Shown piece by piece: positions 9,725-20,610 of a DNA stretch of 64,000 bases. Origin of the DNA: Doryteuthis pealeii (taxonomy: Eukaryota > Mollusca > Cephalopoda > Myopsida > Loliginidae); the NCBI GenBank assembly GCA_023376005.1, contig CM042157.1, forward strand, positions 85,402,643-85,466,642, read 5' to 3'. The stretch's first letter is position 1. The number at the start of each line of letters is the position of its first letter. A model generated the notes under the pieces. The model saw only the letters and a list, made by a program, of their open reading frames with translations. It did not search any database and was not told the DNA's origin. A program made the position numbers and the translations under genes.

Positions 9725-10304
9725 TCTATAAATGTTGCCTTTTGTGCTTATGTTGTTCCATTTTAACTATTTCTTTTCTCCATCTTTCCATCCAGAATAA
9801 TAACTCCCATATCTTCTTACACAGGCCAACTGCACTGCCCAATCAGCTCTTTTATCTATTAAAAAACATGACTTTACAAAATGACAATAAAAAAGAAAAG
9901 AAAAGAAAAAAAATCCCCCCAAGCCAAAAGATGTGCCAGTTATAGACTAAAAATGTCCAACTGGCCAAACCCAGTGTATATCTAAATGATTTTGAGTCAG
10001 CTCTTTTTTATTTTTTATTTTTATTTATTTATTATTTTTTTTATTTATTTTTTTTTTTTTAAGCTGAGTTTTACAAAAAATAATTACATTACTCATTTTT
10101 CCCTTTCTGCAATTTAGGGGATGGGGAAAAAAATACCTTCTCTATTTCCGAAATTTCTTTTAAAATTTCTTTGCTTCATCAGTTTTATTTTTAAGCTTTC
10201 AATGTTTTAAAAAAAATGTTCAAATTTTTAAAATGTAAAATGAAAAAAAAAAGATCTTTAAAATTCCATTGCAATTACTATACTAATTTTATTTCTCTGA
10301 ATTT

Positions 10305-10540
10305 TTTAGATGAGGCTTGATAATTTGCATTATTTGGACTATTATCCTCATCTTTATTTTATTGTTATCTGCACAACGTTTCGAATGATGTGCCCTCCAT
10401 CCTTCTTCAGGTATTTCTTTAGGTTCCCAATTTTGACAAAAAACACCTGAAGAAGGCCGAAGGGCACATAGGCTGAAACGTTGTGTATATAACGATAAAG
10501 ATGAGGACAATAGTCTGAATAATCCAAATAATACATACTA
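10305..10540. repeat. Inverted dimer of the SINE-E 3' module (unit 1)
   Basis: The left arm reads TTTGGACTATTATCCTCATC and the right arm GATGAGGACAATAGTCTGAA, with CTTCAGGTATTTCTTTAGG and CACCTGAAGAAGGCCG near the axis. A duplicate is at about 14235-14455 in unit 2. Overlapping frames on the minus strand are palindrome artefacts. Confidence 0.75.
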
Positions 10541-10727
10541 ATTTTAGTTCAGAATAGTTGGCATGTATGAGCTAATAAATCTCAATTCTATTTCTATATT
10601 TTCTTGCTTTAGAATTTAATTTTCTTTCTTTTAAAATATGGTTTTACTATTGTTTTATATTTCGTCATCTACATCACAATATTTAAAGTAAATAATGTGA
10701 TGTGTCTATCGGATCGAATTAGTCAAG

Positions 10728-11341
10728 TCAAGTTGGTAGAGTGGCCTGTTGTCGGTATCAGCCGGACAGCGAGGGAGTCTATTCCCTTTTTGTTAATGCT
10801 AGACCTGGGATATTGTTTTGCTGAGATGGTGAGCCACACCTACAATCAGCTCCCATTTGACCACATGTATCAGATTACCAATATTAAAAGTAAATAACGT
10901 GATGTGTCTATAGGATTGAATTAGTCCACATGTATCAGATTACCAAATATGTGCTACTCATGTGCTGAGTTGGCAAGGATCGGTATCAAACTCAAAATTA
11001 TTTAATTTTATTTCTTTAAAATGTGGTTTTACTATTGTTTTATATTTCGTCATCTACATCACAAAATTAAAAGTAAATAATGTAATGTGTCTATAGGATT
11101 GAATTAGTCAAGTTGGTAGTGGCCTGTTGTTGGTATCAGCAGGACAGCGAGGGAGTCTATTTCCTTTTTGTTAATACTAGACCTGGGATGGTGAGCCACA
11201 CCTACAATCAGTTCCCACTTGACCACATGTATCAGATTACTAAATATATGCTACTCATGCGCTGAGTTGGCAAGGATCGGTATCAATCTCAAAACCCTGT
11301 GATTCTTAGACGACTGCTCTACTAACTGAGCTAAATGAGCT
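10728..11341 (-). mobile_element. SINE-A copies 6 and 7, diverged and locally duplicated
   Basis: A diverged minus-strand SINE-A (GTGGCCTGTTGTCGGTATCAG, GAGGGAGTCTATT) begins near 10728, breaks at about 10880, and shows its head part at 10923-10996. A second, more complete copy runs 11108-11341. Unit 2 has only one copy (14640-14874), so the extra copy arose by local duplication of about 390 bp within unit 1. Confidence 0.75.
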
Positions 11342-11559
11342 CCAAAGTGAATTAGTAATCGGTCATATTCTCTAGTTATTTTGGTTCTAGCAGATTTATT
11401 TTAATGGCATTTCAACCCTTCTTGGTTTATTTTATGTCCAGAGGTTAAAGAATTGCATTCATTACATATTTATATTTTTTGAGTACTTGTTTCTTAAGAA
11501 AAAAAAAACTCATATCACTGTATAGTCCTATTGAATATAAATGATTTTTAAACATCTAT

Positions 11560-11745
11560 TTAACTCCAAAATGGGACCCTAATAGTTATTACCACTCTGA
11601 GGTCAGTGGACCTGGAAGTAATGACAATAAAGGACGACTCCACGCTCCACATATTTCTAGAACTGGAGTCTCACCATCCATGCAGCTTAGTCTCTCTCTA
11701 GGATTGCAAGTGATCCAATCAGAATATTCTAAGCCCTACTGACTT
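11560..11745 (-). mobile_element. C/D-family fragment (unit 1)
   Basis: AAAATGGGACCCTAATAG, ACCACTCTGAGGTCAGTGG and ACTGGAGTCTCACCATCC correspond to the 3' half of family C/D on the minus strand. The duplicate is at about 15100-15285. Confidence 0.65.
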
Positions 11746-11955
11746 CTCCTCATTCAATTGTTTCCTGGAAAACTTTAGTTAAGTTTTCAAGTTCAACTCA
11801 ACCTTGTAAGTTTTTTTTGTAAATCTCCTGCTGGCAATGATATCAACTTTGATTATTAATCATTAGTTCTGATTCTTGTCATTCAAATGTCTGACAAGTT
11901 TATAGCTTAAAGCTGTGAAGGCATTTTCATCTGATAACACCGTCCTAGGGTTAGT

Positions 11956-11958
<3 letters not shown>

Positions 11959-11990
<32 letters not shown>
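11959..11990. repeat. Poly-T tract
   Basis: About 32 T residues. The corresponding tract in unit 2 (15500-15525) is shorter, as expected for slippage after duplication. Confidence 0.9.
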
Positions 11991-11991
<1 letters not shown>

Positions 11992-12177
11992 TAGAAATCT
12001 TCAGTTCTTATCAACGTGTGTATGTGCTCTGTTGATGATAATAATCAAATTAATCTCTTAAAAAAAAATAGTTTAGACCCGATTGCCTTTTCTAACCTTT
12101 TTTTTTTTTGAGATTTTTGTCATTCTAATCACAGTTTGACTTGGTGAGAAACTTCCAATGTCCCATTTTTATTCCAA

Positions 12178-12427
12178 CCCAATCTCTCTTACTAACAGAA
12201 TGCTGGATGGGTTTTTTTAAGACTTAACCAAATTTAAAAAATCTATTTTTCTTTATTTGATATTTTTTCTAAAATTTGGTGAATGTGTAACACTATAAAA
12301 TCTCCAATCTCTCTTACTAACAGAATGCTGGATGTTTTTTTTTTTAAACTTACCTAAATTTAAAAAAGCTATTTTTCTTTATTTGATATTTTTTCTAAAA
12401 TTTGGTGAATGTGTAACACTATAAAAT
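12178..12427 (+). repeat. 124-bp tandem repeat, two copies, unit 1 only
   Basis: CCAATCTCTCTTACTAACAG through GAATGTGTAACACTATAAAA occurs twice in a row here. Unit 2 has it once, where it is interrupted by a SINE. It is therefore either a gain in unit 1 after the large duplication or a loss in unit 2. Confidence 0.9.
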
Positions 12428-12886
12428 CTTCAGTCTCTAGCTGCACATATTTAGGCGTGTGGGTGTAAGAATGTCAAATTTTATCAAAATTACTCTGAAA
12501 ATAAAAAAAATGGTGAAAAAAATGACTTAATTTCTTGTTTTTAATTGGTCCGTCATTTGAAATTTTTTTAGCAAAATCATGTCCACTTTTGTACCCCCAA
12601 TTTCGGGGCTTTAAATTCTCATAACTTTTGAACCAGGATTCAATCAGTTTTAAATTCCATTTACAGAGCTCTATTTAACTAATATGATTAAATAACAATA
12701 ACCTCAAATAATAAAAAAAATCTGCTGGAAATGCTAATATAGGCATAACATGTATGTATGTATACGCTTGTGAGGGTGAGTACATCTGTAGAGGTGTATG
12801 TAGGCATAGGTAGCATGTATGTATGTAGTATAATAAAAAATTGAAAAAAAAGCACAGGTTTAAATGATTTAAGTGGTGAGTTTATT

Positions 12887-12934
12887 GGCCGACGCTGCAG
12901 TGTTTCGATCTATTAATTAGATCATCTTCAGGGC
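12887..12934 (-). ncRNA. Hammerhead-like fold, non-canonical (unit 1)
   Basis: On the minus strand: GCC, then CTGAAGA, an unpaired T, GATCT/AGATC stem with an AATTAAT loop, GAAA, stem ACAC/GCGT with a TGCA loop, then C and GGC. This resembles a type I hammerhead with position 7 = A and a GTC cleavage triplet. The extra T between the core and stem II, one A-C mismatch in stem III and a 3-bp stem I argue against activity. It may be only a retroelement 3' motif that looks alike. Confidence 0.35.
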
Positions 12935-13754
12935 TTTTGTTGGTATGTGGAAGGTGATAAAAAATTTTTTATCTCAGAATAAGGAGAAAGGTGAGTAATA
13001 GTCCTTGTTTATCGGTCTGTTTAAAATTTGAAGTCTGAGAAAAAAGAACGTTGAAAAAATGAACAGTTTGAAATATGACGTCAAATATTCTTTTTTGCGG
13101 TGTGAGTATTAGAATGTGTAAGTGTTTGTATCGATTGTATGTATGTATGTATGTATGTACGTACATAGATGTGTATGTATTATAATGTCAAAAGGATAGC
13201 TAAACAAGTTAGGAAGGTCAGCAGATTTTAATAAATGATAAAATAGAGAAGGATTTCTCGATGGGGATGAAAGGGTTAGTTTTTGAATGTTCATATAAAC
13301 AGAAGTTTTCAGTGATTGTACAGTCAAAAGACTGTTGGCAAGGGTGTCATTTTCTAAAGTACTTTAATACTGGGAGATCCATGTGAGGGGGAAGGGTTCT
13401 TTTTCCAGAAGCCAGGACCTCGTATATTCATCGAAACAATCAGGAGATAGGTAGATGAATGGCAATCTGCTCAGTGATGGCTAGATTGTTGCTGGAGGTC
13501 CCTCCCCCATCCACTGTCTACTATCATTGAACACAAGATGTGTTGGAATTTTTCTAAGATATAAGGCATGTGTCAGATGTTCACCTCTACTTATAGACAC
13601 TCGCCTATAAGCACGTGACCTGGGAAGGATTCCTATTGTCCAATCACTGGCAATGCCCTGCTGCTGATATAATTATTTATACTGACCTTTTCTGGTCATG
13701 CTAGCATTACTACTTGGATCTTCTTGGACGTCGGAATGTAGTATTATATCGCGG

Positions 13755-13862
13755 GACTTATTCACTTACCAAAGGATACTATACCACAGGACTTATTGAC
13801 TTACCAAAAGGATTCTATGTCACAGGACTTATTCACTTACCAAAGGATTCTATAACTCCTTA
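13755..13862 (+). repeat. 36-bp tandem repeat, three copies (unit 1)
   Basis: GGACTTATTCACTTACCAAA recurs three times with small changes (TTGACTTACCAAAAGG in the middle copy). Upstream, at about 13640-13690, lie GTCCAATCAC and TATTTATACTGACC, a CCAAT/TATA-like pair. The block may be the promoter end of a retroelement; the matching unit 2 block is 17458-17566. Confidence 0.65.
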
Positions 13863-14639
13863 CTTACTTACTTATTTACCTTTATGATCCAACTGGCCAA
13901 ACCCAGTGTATATCTAAATGGATTTGAGTCAGCTCTTTTTATTTTTTATTTTATTTATTTATTTATTTTTAAGCTGAGTTTACAAAAAATAAAATTACAT
14001 TACTCATTTTTCCCTTTCTGCAATTTAGGGGATGGGGGAAAAAAATACCTTCTCTATTTCCGAAAAATTTCTTTTAAAATTTCTTTGCTTCATCAGTTTT
14101 ATTTTTAAGCTTTCAATGTTTTAAAAAAATATTTAAATTTTAAAAATGTGAAATGAAAAAAAAAGATCTTTAAAATTTCCATTGCAATTACTATACTAAT
14201 TTTATTTCTCTGAATTTTTTAGATGATGCTTGATAATTTGCATTATTTGGACTATTATCCTCATCTTTATTTTATTGTTATCTGCACAACGTTTCGAATG
14301 ATGTGCCCTCCATCATTCTTCAGGTATTTCTTTAGGTTCCCAATTTTGACAAAAAACACCTGAAGAAGGCCGAAAGGCACATAGGCTGAAACGTTGTGTT
14401 ATAACAATAAAAGATGAGGACAATAGTTTGAATAATCCAAATAATACATACTAATTTTAGTTCAGAATAGTCAGCATGTATGAGCTAATAAATCACAATT
14501 TTCTTTCTATATTTTCTTTCTTTAGAATTTAATTTTATTTCTTTAAAATGTGGTTTTACTATTGTTTTATATTTCGTCATCTACATCACAATATTAAAAG
14601 TAAATAATGTGATTTGTCTATAGGATTGAATTAGTCAAG

Positions 14640-14874
14640 TCAAGTTGGTAGAGTGGCCTGTTGTCGGTATCAGCCGGACAGCGAGGGAGTCTATTCCCTT
14701 TTTGTTAATGCTAGACCTGAGATGGTGAGCCATACCTACAATCAGTTCCCACTTGACCACATGTATCAGATTACCAAATATGTGCTACTCATGCGCTGAG
14801 TTGGCAAGGAACGGTATCAATCTCAAAACCCTGTGATTCTTAGATGACTGCTCTACTAACTGAGCTAAATGATC
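14640..14874 (-). mobile_element. SINE-A copy 8 (unit 2 counterpart of copy 7)
   Basis: Diverged minus-strand SINE-A, GTGGCCTGTTGTCGGTATCAG through CTAACTGAGCTAAATGA. Shared by both units, so it predates the duplication. Confidence 0.8.
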
Positions 14875-15493
14875 TCCAAAGTAAATTAGTAATCAGTCAT
14901 ATTCTCTAGTTATTTTGGTTCTAGCAGATTTATTTTAATGGCATTTCAACCCTTCTTGGGTTATTTTATATCCAGAGGTTAAAGAATTGCATTCATTACA
15001 TATTCATATTTATATTTTTTGAGTACTTGTTTCTTAAGAAAAAAAAACTCATATCACTGTATAGTCATATTGAATATAAATGATTTTTAAACATCTATTT
15101 AACTCCGAAATGGGACCCTAAGAGTTATTACCACTCTGAGGTCAGTGGACCTGGAAGTAATGGCAATAAAGGACGACTCCACGCTCCGCATATTTCTAGA
15201 ACTGGAGTCTCACCATCCATGCAGCTTAGTCTCTCTCTAGGATTGCAAGGGATCCAATCAGAATATTCTAAGCCCTACTGACTTCTCCTCATTCAATTGT
15301 TTCCTGGAAAACTTTAGTTAAGTTTGCAAGTTCAACTCAACCTTGTAAGTTTTTTTTGTAAATATCCTGCTGGAAATGATATCAACTTTGATTATTAATC
15401 ATTAGTTCTGATTCTTGTCATTCAAATGTCTGACATGTTTATAGCTTAAAGCTGTGAAGGCATTTTCATCTGATAACACCGTCTAGGGTTAGT

Positions 15494-15525
<32 letters not shown>

Positions 15526-15819
15526 GTAGAAATCTTCAGTTCTTATCAACGTGTGTGTATATGCTCTGTTGATGATAATAATCAAATTAATCTCTTAAAA
15601 AAAAAATACTTTAGACCCGATTGCCTTTTCTAACCTTTTTTTTTTTTTTTTTGAGATTTTTGTCATTCTAATCACAGTTTGACTTGGTGAGAAAACTTCC
15701 AATGTCCTATTTATTCCAACCCAATCTCTCTTACTAACAGAATGCTGGATGGGTTTTTTAAGACTTACCCAAATTTAAAAAATCTATTTTTCTTTATTTG
15801 ATATTTTTTCTAAAATTTG

Positions 15820-16103
15820 GTGAATGTGTAAGTAAAAAGTAAGTAAAGTCGACGGGGCAGCCTAAAGTCGGTATCAGCCAGTCAGCGAGGGAGTCTATCC
15901 CCTTTTCAATAGCGCTAGACCAAGGAGATTGTTTTAGCATCTGAGGTGGAGCCCCACACCTACCATCAGCTCCTTACTTAACCGCACAGATCCTTGTGCT
16001 ACTCATACGCTTAGTTGGTGAGGACCGGTATCGAACTAGCAACCTTGTGATTTCTAGTCGAACGCTCTACCGACTGAGCTAACCCGGCCCAGTGAATGTG
16101 TAA
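15820..16103 (-). mobile_element. SINE-A copy 9 with 12-bp target duplication
   Basis: The element is 15832-16091 on the minus strand. GTGAATGTGTAA flanks it at 15820-15831 and 16092-16103. Unit 1 shows the empty site GGTGAATGTGTAACACTATA at about 12279-12300 and again at about 12405-12425. Insertion after the segmental duplication is therefore direct. Its 3' end (CCCCGTCGACTTTAC, then TTTTTACTTAC) is shared with copy 5 only. Confidence 0.95.
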
Positions 16104-16587
16104 CACTATAAAATTTTCAGTCCCTAGCTGCACATATTTAGGCGTGTGGGTGTAAGAATGTCAAATTTTATCAAAATTACTCTGAAAATAAAAAAAATGG
16201 TGAAAAAAATGACTTAATTTCTTGTTTTTAATTGGTCCGTCATTTGACATTTTTTTTTAGCAAAATCATGTCCACTTTTGTACCCCCAATTTTGGGGCTT
16301 TAAATTCTCATAACTTTTGAACCACTGGGGATATTTGCATGATTCAATCAGTTTTAAATTCCATTTACAGAGCTCTATTTAACTAATATGATTAAATAAC
16401 AATAACCTCAAATAATAAAAAAATCTGCTGGAAATGCTAATATAGGCATAACATGTATGTATGTATATGCTTGTGAGGGTGAGTACATCTGTAGAGGTGT
16501 ATGTAGGCATAGGTAGCATATGTATGTAGTATAATAAAAAATTGAAAAAAAAGCACAGGTTTAAATGATTTAAGTGGTGAGTTTATT

Positions 16588-16635
16588 GGCCGACGCTGCA
16601 GTGTTTCGATCTATTAATTAGATCATCTTCAGGGC
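16588..16635 (-). ncRNA. Hammerhead-like fold, non-canonical (unit 2)
   Basis: Duplicate of the fold at 12887-12934, unchanged in core and stems. The same caveats apply: an extra T after CTGAAGA and a mismatch in stem III. Confidence 0.35.
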
Positions 16636-17569
16636 TTTTGTTGGTATGTGGAAGGTGATAAAAAATTTTTTATCTCAGAATAAGGAGAAAGGCGAGTAAT
16701 AGTCCTTGTTTATCGGTCTGTTTAAAATTTGAAGTCTGAGAAAAAAGAACGTTGAAAAAATGAACGGTTTGAAATATGACGTCAAATATTCTTTTTTGCG
16801 GTGTGAGTATTAGAATGTGTAAGTGTTTGTATCGATTGTATGTATGTATGTATGTATGTATGTACGTACGTACATAGATGTGTATGTATTATAATGTCAA
16901 AAGGATAGCTAAACAAGTTAGGAAGGTCAGCAGATTTTAATAAATGATAAAATAGAGAAGGATTTCTCGATGGGGATGAAAGGGTTAGTTTTTGAATGTT
17001 CATATAAACAGAAGTTTTCAGTGATTGTACAGTCAAAAGACTGTTGGCAAGGGTGTCATTTTCTAAAGTACTTTAATACTGGGAGATCCATGTGAGGGGG
17101 AAGGGTTCTTTTTCCAGAAGCCAGGACCTCGTATATTCATCGAAACAATCAGGAGATAGGTAGATGAATGGCAATCTGCTCAGTGATGGCTAGATTGTTG
17201 CTGGAGGTCCCTCCCCCATCCACTGTCTACTATCATTGAACACAAGATGTGTTGGAATTTTTCTAAGATATAAGGCATGTGTCAGATGTTCACCTCTACT
17301 TATAGACACTCGCCTATAAGCACGTGACCTGGGGGATTCCTATTGTCCAATCACTGGCAATGCCCTGCTGCTGATATAATTATTTATACTGACCTTTTCT
17401 GTCATGCTAGCATTACTACTTGGATCTTCTTGGACGTCGGAATGTAGTATTATATCGCGGGACTTATTCACTTACCAAAGGATACTATACCACAGGACTT
17501 ATTGACTTACCAAAAGGATTCTATGTCACAGGACTTATTCACTTACCAAAGGATTCTATAACTCCTTAC

Positions 17570-18190
17570 TTATTTACCTTATTGCCCTGTCGGCTGGGGT
17601 GTTAGAATGCACCGACTGCACCTCTGCAGAGGGGTAAGACTCCCCCAATGGGGCCACCTGTTGGCTGTGGGTGGCAACCCGTGATGCTTAAGGATAGAGC
17701 CCAGGTATATGAGCAGTTCATGACCTGCAATACTCCACTTTGGCTCTATCTTGGGCTAGATGGGCAATCGGAGAGGCCCCCTCCGATCAATTGGAGAGGC
17801 CCCCTCAAGCCCTAGCACTTATATGATTTTCTCAATCCTATTGCCCTTATGGCAAGCCCCAACCCCTTTTTATCATATGGGTGCTAGAAGGCGGTGGCTG
17901 CGGGTCTACATGTCCTGGGAATGACGTTAAACTCTATCTGATGGTGATGTTCCAGTTCTGGAGGTTTGGGGAATGTAGAGCACCCCTTCATCACTATTGC
18001 TCCCTGGTCCACTCTGACCCGGAGTGGTAGTACCTGTTAGGGTCCCATCTATGGGTTAAATAGAAAAATGTATTCATAAAAAAAATTGTATTATCCATTA
18101 AGAATTGATTTGTTTCCAAACTTTATCGGCATTAAATGACCCACTGAGGTTGATATGCCGTTAAACAAACAAACAAACTTATTTACCTTA
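17570..18190 (+). mobile_element. Retroposon C copy 3 with 12-bp target duplication
   Basis: The element is 17582-18178 on the plus strand, near full length. TTATTTACCTTA flanks it at 17570-17581 and 18179-18190. It begins TTGCCCTGTCGGCTGGGG and ends GATATGCCGTTAAAC with a CAAA repeat. It sits at the end of duplication unit 2 and postdates it. Confidence 0.95.
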
Positions 18191-18651
18191 AGTTCTTTGC
18201 AACTGGCCAAGGATGGCGGCCAGATACTTAACAAGATGAACTTGGATATGAGAGTTAGGAGCTGATTGTTAAATTGAATGGGATGAGAATCTTTGTCTCG
18301 GGTAGTGGGGGCAAAAGCTTCACCCCTCTTTTCTTTGATTGGTGAGCCACTCGATAATACTCTGTTATTGTATCACTGCTTGAGCCACACTTTTATCTGG
18401 AAAGCTGTAACTTTCCAATCTGGTTTGTACTGACTCACCCATGACCCTTTAAACAGATTATTTATGTGCAGCCCAAAATCAAAATTAAACAATGACCTTT
18501 TCAACATTTTTATGTTTTAATAATTCACTTAAATGATCCAGAATTTTTCCTCTATTGGAAGTTTTGATCTGACCCCCAAATGAACCCAATTTCTCGTGCG
18601 AGTTAGTTGACCCTTCATGGTACAAAACCAATAATTCTTATGATTTTCTCT

Positions 18652-18653
<2 letters not shown>

Positions 18654-18684
<31 letters not shown>
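18654..18684. repeat. Poly-T tract
   Basis: An uninterrupted T run of about 30 bases, with no element boundary that I can define. Confidence 0.85.
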
Positions 18685-18687
<3 letters not shown>

Positions 18688-18724
18688 CTACCTTATCAAA
18701 AGTATCGTAATTAATCTTAATATA

Positions 18725-18972
18725 GAGCCAGTTTAGCTCGGTTGGTAGAGCATTTGCCTAGGGATTGCAAGGTTCTTGGTTTGATACTGGCCCTCACCAA
18801 CTCTGTGTATGAGTAGCACAGGGATATGTGCAATAAAGTGAGGAGATGATGGTAAGTGTGGTGCTCCACCTCAGATGCAAAAACAATCTACTTGGTCTAC
18901 TGCTAGTGAAAAAGGGATGGACTCCTTCGCTGTCTGGCTGCTACCGACTTTAATCCACCCCAATGACTTATA
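18725..18972 (+). mobile_element. SINE-A copy 11, older
   Basis: GTTTAGCTCGGTTGGTAGAG head, CTTGGTCTACTGCTAGTG body and ACCGACTTTAATCCACCCC end. It is more diverged than most copies and its 3' tail is decayed. Confidence 0.85.
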
Positions 18973-19102
18973 ACAAAAAAGTTTTTTTTTTAAATTTTTT
19001 ATTTAGTATGTATTCATTGGCTTTTAGTTGATAATAAAGAAATTAATGATAGCAATCATCCCTTTGTTCTGTAAATGTAGGAGGATTTAAAGACTTAGTT
19101 GT

Positions 19103-19262
19103 CATGTGTGGCCCTCATGACATACATATGTAATCCATGCGGCCCTCATGACATACATATGTAATCCATGCGGCCCTCATGACATACATATGTAATCCGT
19201 GCGCATACATATGTAATCCGTGCGGCCCTCATGACATACATATGTAATCCGTGCGGCCCTAG
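19103..19262 (+). repeat. 31-bp minisatellite
   Basis: GGCCCTCATGACATACATAT plus GTAATCCATGC repeats about five times with a 31-bp period (starts at 19110, 19141, 19172). One unit is shortened. Each unit contains the near-palindrome ACATACATATGTA. The flank GTTGTCATGTGTGGCCC hints that it expanded from the end of a DNA transposon, which is inference. Confidence 0.9.
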
Positions 19263-19586
19263 GGAGCTACTCAGTTTGACATGCTTGATCTAAATGATGT
19301 GGATGTTGAGTCGTTTAGCAGGCGAAACTCTTTAGGCCGTGACAAAAGATTCCCACAAATATTGCTTGAATCAAATATAATCAACTTTGTAGCATCCAAA
19401 GTTTAGCATATCTCACTGATGGATTTTATGTTCCACATAAAAATTTATTACTATAACAATTCAAATTGAATGAATCCTTCTGTTTTAAGTGTCAACTTTT
19501 TGTTGAACAACTTATTGTTGCATATTCAACATGTCTAACCTGGGTTAAATTTTTAAAAAAATATTCAGACATCTTATACAATTATT

Positions 19587-19628
19587 CTGATGAAGGTTTT
19601 TATGATAAAACTGAAACATTTTAATGTT
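19587..19628 (+). ncRNA. Weak hammerhead-like fold
   Basis: CTGATGA, stem AG(G)TTTT/AAAACT with a TATGAT loop, GAAA, then stem ACAT/ATGT with a TTTA loop. Stem I next to the core has only about two possible pairs. Core letters are complete, but without stem I this is probably a decayed or chance match. Confidence 0.2.
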
Positions 19629-19663
19629 GACTAACTTTCCGTCTATAAATAAACTCATCCTTT

Positions 19664-20162
19664 GGGTAATTTATGAGGAAGTGTGTCCCGGTTTCCTGCC
19701 TCAAAAATTGCTACCGGTGACTATCAAAATAACAACCCCAGCTCATCGTAATTCTTGTTTATTTATTGTAATTTGTCGTAATTCTTGTTTAGATATGAAG
19801 ATGGATATATAGTTTTGAATAGACTAAGATAGATAGATAGATAAACAAACAAAATAATATAGATAGATACAAACAAATGGAGATAGATATTTTCAACAAG
19901 TAAATGTATTGGGGGGGGGGGTCGCATCTTTTTTTTGTCGTAATTCTTGTTTATTTAAACTAAAAACAAGACATTAAACAAACATGAATAAAAAAATCTT
20001 AGTATTTAAAGTAATATAGATAAATATGAACAAATTGAGATAGATAAATAGATAGATATGAAGATGGATAGTTTTGAATAGACTGAGCTGGGTCGTTATT
20101 TTAATAGTCACCGAGTAGCAATTTTTGAGGCAGGAGACTGGAACGCACTTCCTCAAATTACC
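19664..20162. mobile_element. Foldback/TIR element of about 500 bp
   Basis: The left arm GGTAATTTATGAGGAAGTGT...AAAATAACAACCCCAGCTC is inverted at the right as GAGCTGGGTCGTTATTTTAA...GCACTTCCTCAAATTACC. Arms are about 85 bp and imperfect. GATA repeats and a G10 run fill the interior. Single arms recur at 39565-39640 (plus) and 51868-51960 (minus), so the arm is mobile. Confidence 0.75.
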
Positions 20163-20371
20163 ATTCTTTGGAATATTTCCTTCATATATGTAGTTTTTTT
20201 AGTATTGGAGAATTGAAAATGAAATGGTCGATTATGGGTGTAACAGCTGTATTTCACAGGCGCGTTGTCTTGATAAGTGGCTAACACACAGCTTTGAAAC
20301 CAATGGTAACAATTGTACCTTAAATGTATTGTACTCTATAACAAATGAAATATATATATATATATATATAT

Positions 20372-20610
20372 GGAGGCGTGTGGGCTAGTGGTTAGTCATG
20401 AAAAATGGACTCGTCGATTCGAGTTCAATTCCTAGACGAAGCTGTTGGCATTTCACATAGTGCTAATGCCCTTGGGAAAGGTATGAATCCATATATTCTC
20501 CCTCCAGCTATGGGTTAAATAGTAGGGCAGCCTCGGGTAGGTAACCAGTCTAGGAGAGGGATAACTCTGAATTCAAAATTCCTGAGGTTGGTCGTTGATT
20601 GGGTTTGTGG
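20372..20610 (+). mobile_element. SINE-B copy 1 (tRNA-derived)
   Basis: The family has a tRNA-like head (GTGTAATGGTTAAAG A box, GAGTTCAAATCC B box), then GCATTTCACATAGTGCTAAT, CTCCCTCCAGCTATGG, GCAGGGCAGACT and AACCAGTCTAGGAGAAGG. Some copies end in TGTGTCGCATCCTGCTCGTG and TTGGTAAATATATA. This one has the head and body but diverges after about 20600. A TA microsatellite precedes it. Confidence 0.85.

Larger units (their letters stand above)
9957..13888 (+). repeat. Tandem segmental duplication, unit 1
   Basis: Starts at CCAACTGGCCAAACCCAGTG and runs to CTTATTTACCTTTATGAT. The same sequence restarts at once at 13889. The units are nearly identical over long stretches. Compared with unit 2, unit 1 has a local duplication around 10.64-11.05 kb and a 124-bp tandem repeat (12178-12301 and 12302-12427), and lacks SINE-A copy 9. 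CAACTGGCCA recurs at both unit starts and at 18200, near the far breakpoint. Confidence 0.93.
13889..18209 (+). repeat. Tandem segmental duplication, unit 2
   Basis: Direct repeat of unit 1 beginning CCAACTGGCCAAACCCAGTG. It carries two later insertions that unit 1 lacks: SINE-A copy 9 (15832-16091) and retroposon C copy 3 (17582-18178). Without these it is about 3.4-3.5 kb. Short indels and homopolymer changes are the main other differences, so the duplication is fairly recent. Confidence 0.93.

Noticed and set aside
9616..9945. 109-codon frame rich in HT
   Set aside because: It is mostly a CA microsatellite; the rest has no recognisable protein features.
13640..13890. LTR ends bounding the tandem duplication units
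   Set aside because: A CCAAT/TATA-like pair exists, but there is no matching repeat at the other end of a unit and no gag/pol frame; a plain segmental duplication fits better.
19070..19270. CRISPR-like array
   Set aside because: Units are contiguous 31-bp repeats without unique spacers, in an animal-type genome; it is a minisatellite.
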